From NCBI GenBank assembly GCA_037355855.1, contig CM074766.1:1488001-1552000 (forward strand): a stretch of DNA of 64,000 nucleotides. Direction: 5' to 3'. How positions within the stretch are numbered: position 1 is the first letter of the stretch; each line of letters starts with the position of its first letter. The notes beneath the pieces are model-generated. The model was not told the DNA's origin, searched no databases, and was given only the letters and a program-made list of their open reading frames with translations. The stretch comes from Pseudo-nitzschia pungens (Eukaryota; Bacillariophyta; Bacillariophyceae; Bacillariales; Bacillariaceae). A program made the position numbers and the translations under genes. Shown here piece by piece: positions 10,784-21,091 of this stretch.

Positions 10784-11533
10784 TACGTAGTCAGGGGTCA
10801 TAATATAAGAAGGGGTATGCCACGATCGCTAAAAATCGGTGATTCATATTCCATGTGTGGTCCAAAATAGAAAAATTTCCCTCAGTCAATTTTTTTCTTC
10901 TCATAATTTACTGCATATCACTAGTAAAAGTGTACCTGATAAAGCAACTTACCAAGTACACTTCCAATCACTCTCCAACTTTTAAATTCGATATTCAGTT
11001 CATGTATATAGTTGAGAGTCAAGTAGTAAGTACCTTTTTCAGTTTACATCCATCTGCTGTCTGATATTGCTGATTCAAACTACCAGTGATCTGTGCCTTC
11101 CACCTGGAATATAAAATACAAAATCGGATCGTCCGTCCGTCATCCGTTTTATTTTTATTCAATTAAAAGCTTCCACTTGGAACCAAAATTTGGACCATCC
11201 ATCCAAATAAATTACTTTATCTTCCATCCATCTAGAGTGAAAAGCAGTTACATATTCATAATACCTGTAAAAAATTGGGCTACATACAATATTCAAATAT
11301 TGTTTTGTTACAATTTTTGATGGAGTTGTTATAGATTGAAGTGTAATACTTTTTGTTAGTATTATGCAGTGAAAGTGGAAAAAAAAAATTGAGGTTGAGG
11401 GAAATTTTTCTAAATTGGACCACACATGGAATATGGAGTGCCATTTTTTTTTACTAGTATTTGTACGTCGAACACGGACGACGTACAGACGTCGTGGCAT
11501 ACCCCTTCTTATATTATGACCCCTGTACGTAGT
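10784..11533. mobile_element. hAT-like non-autonomous DNA transposon, complete copy with 8-bp TSD
   Basis: The element is 10792-11525 (734 bp). It starts CAGGGGTCATAATATAAG and ends with the exact inverse; the perfect terminal inverted repeat is about 33 bases. A second block of inverted similarity (ATTCCATGTGTGGTCC...AAAAATTTCCCTCA) lies about 60 bases inside each end. It is flanked by the perfect 8-bp direct repeat TACGTAGT (10784-10791 and 11526-11533). An 8-bp duplication with a CAGGGG end is typical of the hAT superfamily. There is no transposase frame, so it needs enzyme from elsewhere. A second copy, in the other orientation, is at 63300-64000. Confidence 0.9.
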
Positions 11534-11959
11534 ACAGTACATCAATTCAAATTTTTGTTTGTTCCCTTTCACCTTGTCTCAAAAGCAGTATTCTTTTATC
11601 TAAAAACAGTCATATTCGTGTGAAAGAAAAGTCACTCCAATACAAAGGAGTGCGTGAAAGTATGGGTAAGGTTTAACTTAATGGGAGACCTCGACGGAAA
11701 AAAAAAAATACGTACGGTAGGACGATACTGTAGATGTCTTTTCCAGTACAAGATACGAAGTACTTCGTATAAGTAAGGTTACTCGTACTCGTAATTGAGA
11801 TTGAGAATCCACTTCGTAATCATAATACTCGTTGAGTCGAATCCCTTCCAATGATGACATACACTTCGAGAAACTACAGTCATCCCAAACAGCCTACGTA
11901 TCTCAATCATCTATCGACAGAGTACGACGCAAGCGACGTTTTGTGAATGGCGAAAAATT
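11534..11959. other. Promoter-side intergenic DNA of the sulfotransferase-like gene
   Basis: This short region contains another nested palindrome, ATACGAAGTACTTCGTAT (about 11752-11769), and one TAAGGTTA word at 11774. No gene is seen. Confidence 0.5.
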
Positions 11960-13309
11960 ATGAACATAATGGTGGCGACAAAGCGACAAAAAGCAACTGT
12001 GAAGATTATTAACAAGAATAAGATAGATGGTGGTGACGACAAGATCGGAAAAGAAAAATCCCAAAATGCAACGTTTTATCGCAAGGTTTTCATGAGCTTG
12101 GGAGCTGGTGCTTTCGCAGCGCTTCTAGCATTCCAGATTGGGCGATCAAAAGTGTCATCGAGTAAGCTTCGAAACAGCGGAAGCATCACAAAGAAGAGCA
12201 ACGACGCGCTACTCAAAGAATACGAACTCTTTCCGTTTCTTGTCGATCCGAAAGCCGTTGCTTCTTCGCCATCGTCGTCTGCCACTGCCGTCCTATCGAC
12301 ACCAACCCTTCCTGCCTTTCCTATCATATCACGTCTGGAAGACTGTGTGCTAGGATGGAAACCACCAAATCCACCAAGGGAGAAAGGAGAATGGAGATCA
12401 CTGTTTTGGCTTCCATCCTTTCAGGGGAGTGGCGGATCGAATCCGAGCAGGAGGGGCTATTTGATTCAGCATCTCATCGAAGGAGTCTTTCTCGGCGAAA
12501 CCAGTGAAACGACGGCATCGTACGGAAAGCCGGTGAAAGAATTTCATATGTCGGTCAAAGGGTCTTTGAAACGCTGCGTTGGGATTAGCGAAACCATAGG
12601 ATGCCTGTCCAGTCATCCGGCCGTACCTACTAGCCCCGAGATACTTACCGATGTATTCCGACCCGAAGTGATTATGCCGATCCGGAATCCCGCTACTGCA
12701 ATTCCCGAACAATATACCAATAAACATATTGCGTATCATTCGGGGACGAAACAAGATTCTGTAGAGGGATGGAGAAATATACGAGATCAATTTTTCGAAG
12801 GAATGTTACTGAGTTGGATGGATACCGTTCGTTACTGGAGAGGCGTTGGTGATGCAAATGAAGATGCATCTCCCTACTACCGAACTCAACTTTATGTGCC
12901 GTTTGAGGATATTGTCACGAGCGATGCTTCCAAAGGAACGGCGATAGTGGAACAACTTTCTAACCTATTGAGTGGCACTGGAGATGCCGATCCGAATACG
13001 GAGCTTGGATTCTTCGAAACGACCAAATCAAAAAGCGATTACGAATGCCTTTGGTATCGAACTGCGAAACAAGAATGGGAGCGTCAGCAACAAATCGTCG
13101 GAGACTACATTCCAGCTTATACCGCAGCTCAAAAATCTATGATGGTCCAGAATCTAACAAAATTTGCAGAGGAGATCGAAGCCGGACTTCAAAACGGGGG
13201 AGGCAAACCCGGTGCCAAAGATTCTGTTCTTGCTCCATTGCTACGTCGATACGCCTTCCAGATCGAACACTACGTGGTAGTCGAAGATAAAACGGCGTCT
13301 TCACAATAA
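11960..13309 (+). CDS. Type II membrane protein, sulfotransferase-like
   Basis: A single-exon frame of 449 aa starting at ATG 11960 (a second in-frame ATG is three codons on). A basic N-terminus of about 42 residues is followed by one membrane segment (VFMSLGAGAFAALLAFQIG), as in Golgi type II enzymes. The lumenal part has WLPSFQGSGG then a helix YLIQHLIEGVFLGET, which resembles the 5'-phosphosulfate loop (SFPGSGNTW) of WSC-domain-type sulfotransferases, and later VIMPIRNPATAIPEQY, which resembles the 3'-phosphate motif. Many similar proteins seem to exist in diatoms. The transferase call is inference from these two motifs; the substrate cannot be said. Confidence 0.7.
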   Translation: MNIMVATKRQKATVKIINKNKIDGGDDKIGKEKSQNATFYRKVFMSLGAGAFAALLAFQIGRSKVSSSKLRNSGSITKKSNDALLKEYELFPFLVDPKAVASSPSSSATAVLSTPTLPAFPIISRLEDCVLGWKPPNPPREKGEWRSLFWLPSFQGSGGSNPSRRGYLIQHLIEGVFLGETSETTASYGKPVKEFHMSVKGSLKRCVGISETIGCLSSHPAVPTSPEILTDVFRPEVIMPIRNPATAIPEQYTNKHIAYHSGTKQDSVEGWRNIRDQFFEGMLLSWMDTVRYWRGVGDANEDASPYYRTQLYVPFEDIVTSDASKGTAIVEQLSNLLSGTGDADPNTELGFFETTKSKSDYECLWYRTAKQEWERQQQIVGDYIPAYTAAQKSMMVQNLTKFAEEIEAGLQNGGGKPGAKDSVLAPLLRRYAFQIEHYVVVEDKTASSQ

Positions 13310-14780
13310 ACCACTAATGAAGCATCGTAATTTTGGACAATCCGCACCATCTATTCGGCACGACTGTTTCTGGTGCTGCAAAATCTGATCGCTGATTTGG
13401 CAAGGATTAATTGGTGATGCTACGTAGTAGCTATTTGGATTCAAAAGCCCTCTCGTAATTCTATCCTTCAGACTAGCCAGATTGTGGCATCCCTCTAGTA
13501 TTGTTGACTCCATGTTTCGTTAGTACTACTACTAGGTATGCATCCCGACTATTGCTACGAAGCAAATCACTCTTTCTCGAGATAATTGGGGAGAATATAC
13601 ATTGTAAGAAGTGTAAGACTGTATGGTATACATTTTAACTGCATGCAATCAATTTCCAATTGTGCAAAGAAACTTTGCTGGAGTCTTAAAACCAGCAGCA
13701 TTGGAAGCAGAATGCTGGTCTTGCTAGTAGTAGTATATTCGCTTCATTGAAGCCAGATATTTTACTAGTAGTATCAGTAGCCAGCAGCTACTAGTACTAC
13801 TAGTGTGGACTTCCGAATTTTGGTTTACCACCGTGCGCTAATTTACTACATCTTGGTCGCCTTCCAACCAGCACAATTCTGAGGCTCAGCAATTTTAACA
13901 CGTTCATTCTCAAGAGTGTTGAAATACGAAGAACAGAATACGATCACACAACACTATTGATAGCCAGACAAGAAACAATATGATACGACTTCGTCATCAA
14001 TACTATACTACTAGTAGTAGTACTACTAGTACTAGCTAGTAGTACTACTAATACGAGTACAAGAAGAAAAACACCATGTTGATATTTGCAGTCCTACTAC
14101 TACTACTACTACTAGTGGTCCTACTACTAGTACTCTAGTAGCAGAACGCAAAATGCTGTTATTATTAGTAGTAGTAGTATCACTACTAGTAAGGTTACTA
14201 CTACTAGTAGTAGTAGCTCACTGACTGAAAATGGTGTTGAAGGGAGGAGGATACTAGTATTCAATTTCAGGCTGCTTTGGAAATCAGCTTCACTGTGTGT
14301 TTACTGTACTGGTACAAGCGACATCATCACACCAGCACCAACACCGGGAAAATCTGTTGTTGAAGGTTTCACCAACTCGTTTCGACAGAGTAACAAGTTA
14401 CCAGGTTACCTTACTACCGGTTAACCTTACCTTCCGTCGGGCTCAAGGCAGAGAGAAGTCCCACGAGATAGCGAGAGGTATTTTGCGTCCTAGTCCGTTT
14501 GTAGCGGTAGGGATGTAGTAACCGAGCAATCTACATTCCTGACGCACGCCGCGTCAAAAAACTGATAAAAACAAAATATTCCGAAACTGTCAATAAGAAG
14601 CAAACGAAACGCATCATTTTTCGTTCCAAAAAACAAGACTACAACAATTCTAGTACGAGTAATTTACTCTCAACCGCATCGGCATCGAGACCACAAACTC
14701 TCAACAAAAACTACCATGGAAGGTATCATCGGTCAATACTTTCGCACAACCAAAGAGCACCCAACAATACAGTACGCAGC
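13310..14780. repeat. Intergenic DNA with dense ACTAGT/TAG trinucleotide runs
   Basis: From about 13520 to 14220 the sequence is crowded with CTACTAGTAGTAGTACTAC-like runs on both strands, forming many overlapping short palindromes. TAAGGTTA/TAACCTTA words occur at 14190 and 14422. I see no gene. An upstream frame beginning at ATG 14715 overlaps the next gene's start in another frame and ends near 14885; it may act as an upstream ORF. Confidence 0.6.
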
Positions 14781-16049
14781 ATGTGCAAGGATGAAAAAGC
14801 GAAACCATCGTTTTCTTCAACACAAGCGAAGGCATCGGCCCCCCGTCGCCGCGCCGTCGAACGAGGATCGTGGTATCATTTTTTGACAAATTCATTCCAC
14901 GGCGTGTTGGGTATGACATCGTTTTCGGTGACTCTCTCGGCCTGGATTTACAACGAATGGGTCGCAGATGATGGTGTGCGGTCGGTTACCTCGTTGGTCA
15001 TTTCGATTCTATCCGTGCTATTGAGTACGATCCTGTCTGTTCACTCGAGTTGGTACATGTTGGAGCAGTCCCCCCAGCAGAGCACGATCCTGGATTACAA
15101 ACTGAAGCTGAAACAGACCACCGACAAGAAGGCCAAGGCTGCCATCGATGCCAGGACAATAAACATCAAGGTCGTCGCACCACACCGGGAAGCCTTCCAC
15201 AGAACCAGCATCATTATGCAGTACGCAAACGCCCGGATTTTGATGCTGCTGCAACGACGACACTGGCACCAACAGGAACTGGCGTTATCCATCCCGGCAC
15301 CGTTGGAATGGTCAACGTCATTGGCCGGTGTGATGGTTTGGGGATTGGTATCGCTGATGTGCCTCCGGATGCTGCCCATTTCCAGCGTTTCAAAATGGTT
15401 TCGTCGGAGCCCGAAAGAACGAACTGTTCCATCCAGTACTATCGACAAGCCGTCGCGGAAGATACCGACATTTTGGGCCAACGGAAACAGTAAGTGTCGC
15501 AGTTCGACCGACCGTTGCCGTCTTGTTGGTTGCAATCCTTCGTTTCATTTCGATTCGTTTTTTGTGTGTTGGTTTGTCTCACGAGGTTTTGTTTCAGGTT
15601 ATTGCTTTGTTCTGCCCATGATGGTGAGCGTTGTTGCCGATTTCGGAATGGCAGCGTGGTGCGAGTATCACTACTACACCGTTCACCGCCCGTCCGAATC
15701 CCGGGACAGTGGATCATCACCCCCACATTCGCTCTTTCGGTACCATTCGCTCCACTGGTTGTCCCTGTGGCACCTCTTCTTCCTGCAAATCGTGGCACAC
15801 GTGATAGCCTTTAGCTTCACGCTGGCCTTTCGCATCAAATCCAAATCCAACACCCGGAATCGAACCGGTGCGAGCGAGGCCCGCCCGAATGCGTCCGAGG
15901 GCGTTGTTGCGAGTGTCTTGCAAGCAATAAGTGGTGCTCGCTTCGTGAACATTCGAACCCTGTACTGGCTGTGCACCATCGGAGTGTACGTCCTCGTGAT
16001 GATAGGGTTTCGAAAGGCGACGACGACTCTCACGGCGTTGGGACTGTAG
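14781..16049 (+). CDS. Six-helix membrane protein of unknown function
   Basis: I do not recognise the family. Exons 14781-15489 and 15598-16049 are joined across a 108-bp intron with excellent GTAAGT and TTTCAG sites, giving about 386 aa. The intron is a multiple of three and has no stop, so retention would give a 422-aa form. Predicted membrane segments include LVISILSVLLSTILSV, LAGVMVWGLVSLMCL, YCFVLPMMVSVVADFGM, LWHLFFLQIVAHVIAF and LYWLCTIGVYVLVMIGF. A polar, Arg/Lys/Ser-rich loop lies between helices 3 and 4 and another before the last helix. There is no signal for a plastid. It is probably an integral protein of the endomembranes or the plasma membrane. Confidence 0.7.
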   Translation: MCKDEKAKPSFSSTQAKASAPRRRAVERGSWYHFLTNSFHGVLGMTSFSVTLSAWIYNEWVADDGVRSVTSLVISILSVLLSTILSVHSSWYMLEQSPQQSTILDYKLKLKQTTDKKAKAAIDARTINIKVVAPHREAFHRTSIIMQYANARILMLLQRRHWHQQELALSIPAPLEWSTSLAGVMVWGLVSLMCLRMLPISSVSKWFRRSPKERTVPSSTIDKPSRKIPTFWANGNSKCRSSTDRCRLVGCNPSFHFDSFFVCWFVSRGFVSGYCFVLPMMVSVVADFGMAAWCEYHYYTVHRPSESRDSGSSPPHSLFRYHSLHWLSLWHLFFLQIVAHVIAFSFTLAFRIKSKSNTRNRTGASEARPNASEGVVASVLQAISGARFVNIRTLYWLCTIGVYVLVMIGFRKATTTLTALGL

Positions 16050-16846
16050 GTCGGTCTCTCGGGAACAAACAGCAAGATATCGCGCATCGGCATCGGCATT
16101 GCATTGACATCGACATCGGCAGCAGCATCTGCCCGTTCCTTTGTTCACCGTTTTACCGAGCAGACGACTTGCGCGACCTTTGCACCCCGCACTGAATTAT
16201 TAGAAATGGTTACAAATTCGTCCTACAACTTAGTCGACCGTTTGGATTGCAGTGTTGGATAACGCAACGGAACACAAGCAGCGACAAGAAAGTTCCGAGA
16301 ACACAATCCCTATATGCCGGACCGCTGGATGGAGTGTTTGCGTGCGGTAGGCAAATAGAAAGCGAACACAATGCAGTAGGACGGGCAAATGCGCCGCACA
16401 GAGACTATGGATGCTGCCTGGAGAAGATACGTGCGCAAGAAAGCGTGGGTAAAGGTGCTGCCATTACTATAGTTTGCGTTATCTACCTGTTCGTCTGCAC
16501 CGAACTAGTTCGTAACGCAGCGCCTCGTCTCGTCTCGCTGTTCCGAAACGATTGAATCGCAATTGGTATGGTTCTCCGTCAGGAACGCAAACCATAGGTA
16601 GAAGCAAGCCACGGTGCCGGGGTGTCTCCTTTCGCGTCGGTCGAGTTTCTGGGAACTTCCCGGGTTCCTTAGAATTCGATGAATCTCTCTCTCGGTTGTT
16701 CATTGTTTTCTATTCTTTGTTTCTTTGTATCGCGATCGCCATTCGTTCGCTCCCTCGAATCCCGGAGGTTTCGGCAACACGAGGTGATTGCATCAAACTG
16801 AATTGAATTGCATTGAATTGAATTGCATTGCATCGAATTGCATTCC
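16050..16846. other. Convergent intergenic space
   Basis: This stretch lies between the ends of the membrane-protein gene (+) and the MenB gene (-). It ends with an ATTGAATTGC-like simple repeat at about 16798-16845, immediately downstream of the MenB stop codon. No gene is supported. Confidence 0.5.
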
Positions 16847-18424
16847 TTACATCTTGCTCCGGAGGAACTGCGGCGGCCGTCGCTCCAGAAAGGCATCCCG
16901 ACCCTCCTGCGCTTCCTTGGAACCGTAAAAGAGGCGGGTGAGCTCGCCTCCCAGCTGGGCAATCCCGGCCGCCCCGTCCTCGTCGGCGTTCAGGGCTGCC
17001 TTGGTGCAGGCGATGGCCGTCGGGGAGTTCATGGCGATCCGGCGGACCCACTGGGCCTGTGCGTGCGTGGCACCGCGATATCGAGAGGGAAACGAAACAG
17101 AACCGAACAGAACAAAACCGAACAGAGCGAAAGCGATGCAGTCCAATCCAGAAACGAAACGAAGCACGGGGAAAAGGAAGCAAAGAAAGAGGTCAGACCC
17201 GGTTCGAATGTGCCGATCCAAAGTACGATTCCAGTACTAGCTGTGACATTCCATTCGTTTGCAGCAAGGCTCCCCCAATCCATCTCCCGCGGCTGCAAGG
17301 AAGGAAGGCAGACAGGCGGACACGCACACACGCCCGCAAACACGCACCGTTCGACCCTCCAGTTCGTCGTGGGGATAGCACGCATTGATCAATCCCGTGC
17401 TGGCGGCTTCTTCGGCGTCCATGTACCGACACAAGAACCACAATTCGCGGGCGCGCTTTTGTCCAATGAGGCGCGCCATTCGTGTGCTTCCGTACCCGGC
17501 ATCGAAGCTGCCCATTCGCGGTCCGGTCTGCGGGGAGGTAGAAAAGGGAAAGGAAAGGAAATGAATTGAAATGAGTCGAAGCGAATGCATCGATCATCCC
17601 TTGTGTCGGATCGAATCAAGGTGCAATTTTCGATTCTGGCTTTGCATTTGCCACCGGGACGCCAAAACAAAAGGTTATTTGTTTGTGTGTCTCTCTGTCT
17701 CTCTATCAAAACTGTATCTACTGTCCCCATCCCATCATCATCCATCTGTCTGTCTCATCCTGTACTACGCCACGCCACGCCACGCCATTCCATTCCACGA
17801 ACGTACCTGACCAAAGACGGATCGCGTCGACGCAATCGTCAGGTCGCTGACCATGTGCAATATGTGCCCCCCGCCAATGGCGTACCCGTCCACGACGCAC
17901 AGAATGGGCTTGGGAGACCGGCGCATCTGGACCTGTAGCTCGAGGACGCGCAGCTTGGGTTCCGTTTCCGTCCCGTCCTGGTAGCCGCCGTCGTTGGAGC
18001 GAACCTGCTGGTCCCCACCGGCGCAAAAGGCCGGGGTCCGGACCGAATCGTCCACGTTGGACGTCAAAACCACCACCGAGATTCGGACGTCGTCGGTGGC
18101 CAGCAGCAGGGCCTGCTGGATCTCGCGGATGGTCCGGGGCCGAAAGGCGTGGAGGACGTCGGGCCGGTCGAAGGCGATCCGAGCGCACCGGTCCTCGACG
18201 GAAATGTGGTAGGTGATGTCCACGAAGTCGGGGGCGTCTCGTTGTTGCTGCTGCCGCCGCTCGTAGCCGGTCCATCGAATGGGAGTCCGAGAAATCAGTT
18301 CGAAGCCGTCCCGGTGTTTCGTGGGAGGTGCCGTTTTCGACGGGTTGCGTGCGGCGCTCATGGACGCCACATGGTGTTGTTGCTGCTGCTGTCGCTGCTG
18401 CTGCTGACTCTGTTTGTCGCTCAT
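16847..18424 (-). CDS. menB: 1,4-dihydroxy-2-naphthoyl-CoA synthase (MenB), peroxisomal form
   Basis: Crotonase-fold enzyme that closes the naphthalenoid ring of phylloquinone (vitamin K1): o-succinylbenzoyl-CoA to dihydroxynaphthoyl-CoA. Three exons, 18424-17807, 17527-17348 and 17056-16847, all in phase 0, give 335 aa. Signature runs are AFCAGGDQQVRSNDGG, VVDGYAIGGGHILHM, then exon 2 GPRMGSFDAGYG and exon 3 WVRRIAMNSPTAIACTKAAL. I chose the exon 2-3 junction because it restores the family's LE-x-x-T-x-x-W spacing. The N-terminus has Gln runs and no signal peptide. The last residues are LRSKM, and SKM is an accepted variant of the peroxisomal PTS1. Plant MenB is also peroxisomal, though through a PTS2. 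Introns contain CGAACAGAACAAAACC-type low complexity. Confidence 0.92.
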
Positions 18425-19438
18425 TGGTGAGTGGGGTTTCGGGGTGTCGTCTGCCGAGGATTGTCGGAATAAGTAAGGTTAGTCACCACTGTAGTGGTAA
18501 AGCCTAATGCCAGAGGTGAGGAAAATGATTCTTTCGTTCAGAGAGTGCTGGTGTGTGGCGAGAGCGGAGTGCAGACTGCAGTGCCTTCTTTTTTGAGAGT
18601 GAAAAGTGAGTCAAAATGAGTGCGTGATTGAAGTCGTGTACCTTACGTAAAAGCAAGTAAATCATAGTAGTAACACACTCGCAACCCAGACGTGGGACGT
18701 TGAAAGAAGTTGAACGTGGAACTTCGGTGAGGTTATTTTTTACTTCGTAAATAATACCGTATGGAAACAGAAGATGACAAGAAACTAGAAAAGTCCGGTA
18801 GTGGAAGGAGTAAGGTTTACGGTAACCTTACTCGTATTACCGGTAACCTTACTAATAATCATCATCCTCCATTACAGGCTGAGATCATCTTGTTGTATCT
18901 TGTGTCCACCGTACTTTGGCTGCTATGCAGCGCTATGAACAGCATTATTGTTAGATTATGAGCAGCACAATATTGCAGACGACATACTAGTCGTTGTAAT
19001 ACTAGTAGTACTAGTATCACTACTAGTAGCAACAAAGAAGCAGTTGAGGAGGAGGCCCCCATTCCAGAACAAGCAGCAGCAGCAGATCTTGGCTAGTCTG
19101 CCTTAGTACTTCTCGTACTGCTTTTTGCTCCTTCCTTCCAGGACCCAAAACGAACGGTTCCTGTCGATCTCGTGTTGGGTGAACAGCACCTGCTGGTAAT
19201 GTCGAAATTGCTTTCAATTTTTTCAGCAATCGTGGGGAGGAGGACGAGCGAGGAGAACCTTGCTTTGTTGTTGTTGTTGTTGGTTTTGGCTGGTGGATTC
19301 GGTTCCTCTTGTTGTTGTTGTTGTTGTTGCTGCTGCTTGAGCGACCCCATTGCTTCACATTTCCAGCACCCCGAATGCATTCAGTAGCTACCACCACCGT
19401 ACGTATTCTTCTTGTCGTCGTCCTAAGAACATCTCACC
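18425..19438. other. Intergenic region with GTT/GCT triplet runs
   Basis: It contains TAAGGTTA/TAACCTTA words at about 18474, 18812, 18823 and 18845, a TACTAGTAG run near 18980-19030, and (TTG)n/(GCT)n runs at 19263-19340 that make poly-Leu/poly-Cys or poly-Asn/poly-Thr frames on the two strands. I do not regard those frames as genes. Confidence 0.5.
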
Positions 19439-19923
19439 ATGAGGATGAGTCGGTTGCTTGCAGGCACCACCAGATGTTTCAAAACGAACACTGCAAGGGA
19501 AAGAGCAGAAAAAATCAAAGCAGGCAAGGTGCTAGTATTGGCATCAAAGGGATACGATTATTATTCGTTTTTGGCAGCAATTACCGAAATCGTCATCAAT
19601 TTTGCAGTTCGAGCGCACGGACAGTACAGGACATTACAGAATCCAACTCCAGCTGACGGACTAACCAACGAACGAGTCGGAACGGAGCAAATGGTTCGTC
19701 TAGTGGAACTGAACGAGCGGGAATCCAAAGATTTGCACGGCCCGGTGCGTTCTTCCAGCCTGTCTATCTTTGTTTCTGCAAGCGGATGTTTCCGGCGCCG
19801 GCTTGTTTCTTCCCTTCCTCGTTTCTCTTCTTCGTCGATGATACTATCTTCCGATCGACGCAAAGGGACTACCGGTAGGCACAAGCTGCTGCAATTGTCA
19901 TCGCCGCCCTTCAAAGACCATGA
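19439..19923 (+). CDS. Small two-exon gene, function unknown
   Basis: ATG 19439 sits in a good context (ACC ATG). The frame reads as a plausible protein to 19744 (MSRLLAGTTRCFKTNTARER at the start, LNERESKDLHGP at the end) and then degenerates into simple sequence antisense to the next gene. A GTGCGT donor at 19745 and an acceptor CGGTAG at 19878 join in phase 0 to a 14-residue end, AQAAAIVIAALQRP, then TGA at 19921. That gives 116 aa with a basic, Arg/Ser/Thr-rich N-terminus that could be mitochondrial. The family is not recognised, and the acceptor lacks a strong pyrimidine tract, so this model is tentative. Confidence 0.4.
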
Positions 19924-20029
19924 GCAGCCCCGATCTCTGTTCTTCTTTCTTGGACGCCGTTGGATGCGCTCTCATTGCTTCCTTCGTCGATCGTCTTTCC
20001 GTCTCCACATTCCTTCATTCGTTCGTTTG

Positions 20030-21091
20030 TTATTGCTTCACGAGCTCGCCCTTGAGCACCATTTCCTTAAAGGCGGGCGTCCACAGATACATGACCACTT
20101 CCAGCGTGCTCAGAAACGAATTGAGCCCCGGACTCGACGACCAGCCATCGCGGCCCATCCGATCGAGAAAGTGTTCGCTCCGGTACTCGGCCACCACGTT
20201 CAAAAAGCTCTTGGCGTCGCCGCTTTCCTCGTAGTAGGTTCGAAAATACTTGTGCAGGTACTGCATAAAGGACATGGTGGAGGCGTCGACCGGGTCGTGA
20301 CCGCCCTTCAGGACCAGCCGGTGAAAGTTGTACAAATAACGAACGTAGTAGCACAACCAAAACATGGACTGCTTCCCGTTCATGTGGTCGTTCCAGTGGA
20401 GCTGCGGGAGGAGCTCCGGCGGTGTGCCGGGTGCCGGAGGTACCGGATCGGGGGACTCCGCGGTCGCCAGGGGTGATGCCGTCGTTCCCGGGGGCTGCTG
20501 GATGACCATCGGATCGGCGGGATCGCGATCGAGATCGCGATCGCGATCGAGGTCCTCGCTCGGTGGTGGTTTGGAGCCGCTCGGTTCCTCGATACTCGCA
20601 ATCAGCGAGCCCTTCCTCGACAGGGACTTCTTGGCGAGTGCCATCACCAACGACTCGGCGACGGAAGGCCGGGAGGACATTAGGCCCGACAGCCAGTCCC
20701 GCTGATTCACGGGGGTGGCCTTGTAGAGAAGCTCGACCCGATCGCAGTGAAACCGAATGTCATTCGGTCCCAGGTGCCCACCAAAAACCTCCAGGCACTC
20801 CGCCAGGCGCTTCATGGCCAGCAGGAGTTTTCCGACGTCGATGCAACCCGTTCGATCCTCCACGCTGGTCTTGGATTCGGCTTCGTCCAGGGAGCACCGC
20901 ATGGCCTCCACAAATGCCTCGGTGGCAACCTTTAGGGACGCCTTTTTCGCCGCCAACACGGGGTCGGGAGCCACAGCCGTCACCATGGGAGCGATCTCTT
21001 TCTGCGACCTGGGAACCAACTTGGGGTTGCGGTCGTTCCGGCGGAGCCTCGTCGGCAACGATTTCATCATATCTTTGGGGCGTAACGGCAT
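20030..21091 (-). CDS. Hypothetical protein, weakly GLTP-like
   Basis: A 353-aa frame from ATG 21091; the frame is open further upstream (to 21352), but that part reads like untranslated leader. The N-terminal 60 residues are basic. Two helical blocks follow: IDVGKLLLAMKRLAECLEVF...DIRFHCDRVELLY and FWLCYYVRYLYNFHRLVL...QYLHKYFRTYYEES. The order resembles the alpha-helical glycolipid-transfer-protein fold (Asp-x-x-x-Asn helix, then LWLxRxLxF), but the key residues are not clear, so this is only a suggestion. Between them is a low-complexity linker with Asp-Arg repeats (DLDRDRDLDRDPADP) and Pro-rich sequence. The gene converges on the small gene at 19439. Confidence 0.6.
   Translation of the reverse strand: MPLRPKDMMKSLPTRLRRNDRNPKLVPRSQKEIAPMVTAVAPDPVLAAKKASLKVATEAFVEAMRCSLDEAESKTSVEDRTGCIDVGKLLLAMKRLAECLEVFGGHLGPNDIRFHCDRVELLYKATPVNQRDWLSGLMSSRPSVAESLVMALAKKSLSRKGSLIASIEEPSGSKPPPSEDLDRDRDLDRDPADPMVIQQPPGTTASPLATAESPDPVPPAPGTPPELLPQLHWNDHMNGKQSMFWLCYYVRYLYNFHRLVLKGGHDPVDASTMSFMQYLHKYFRTYYEESGDAKSFLNVVAEYRSEHFLDRMGRDGWSSSPGLNSFLSTLEVVMYLWTPAFKEMVLKGELVKQ

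Noticed and set aside
10855..11623. Short frames within the hAT-like element
   Set aside because: None is long or conserved enough to be a transposase; they are shared by both copies only because the DNA is nearly identical.
19172..19397. Poly-Leu/poly-Cys or poly-Asn/poly-Thr small proteins
   Set aside because: They are products of GTT and GCT microsatellites, with no protein-like sequence outside them.
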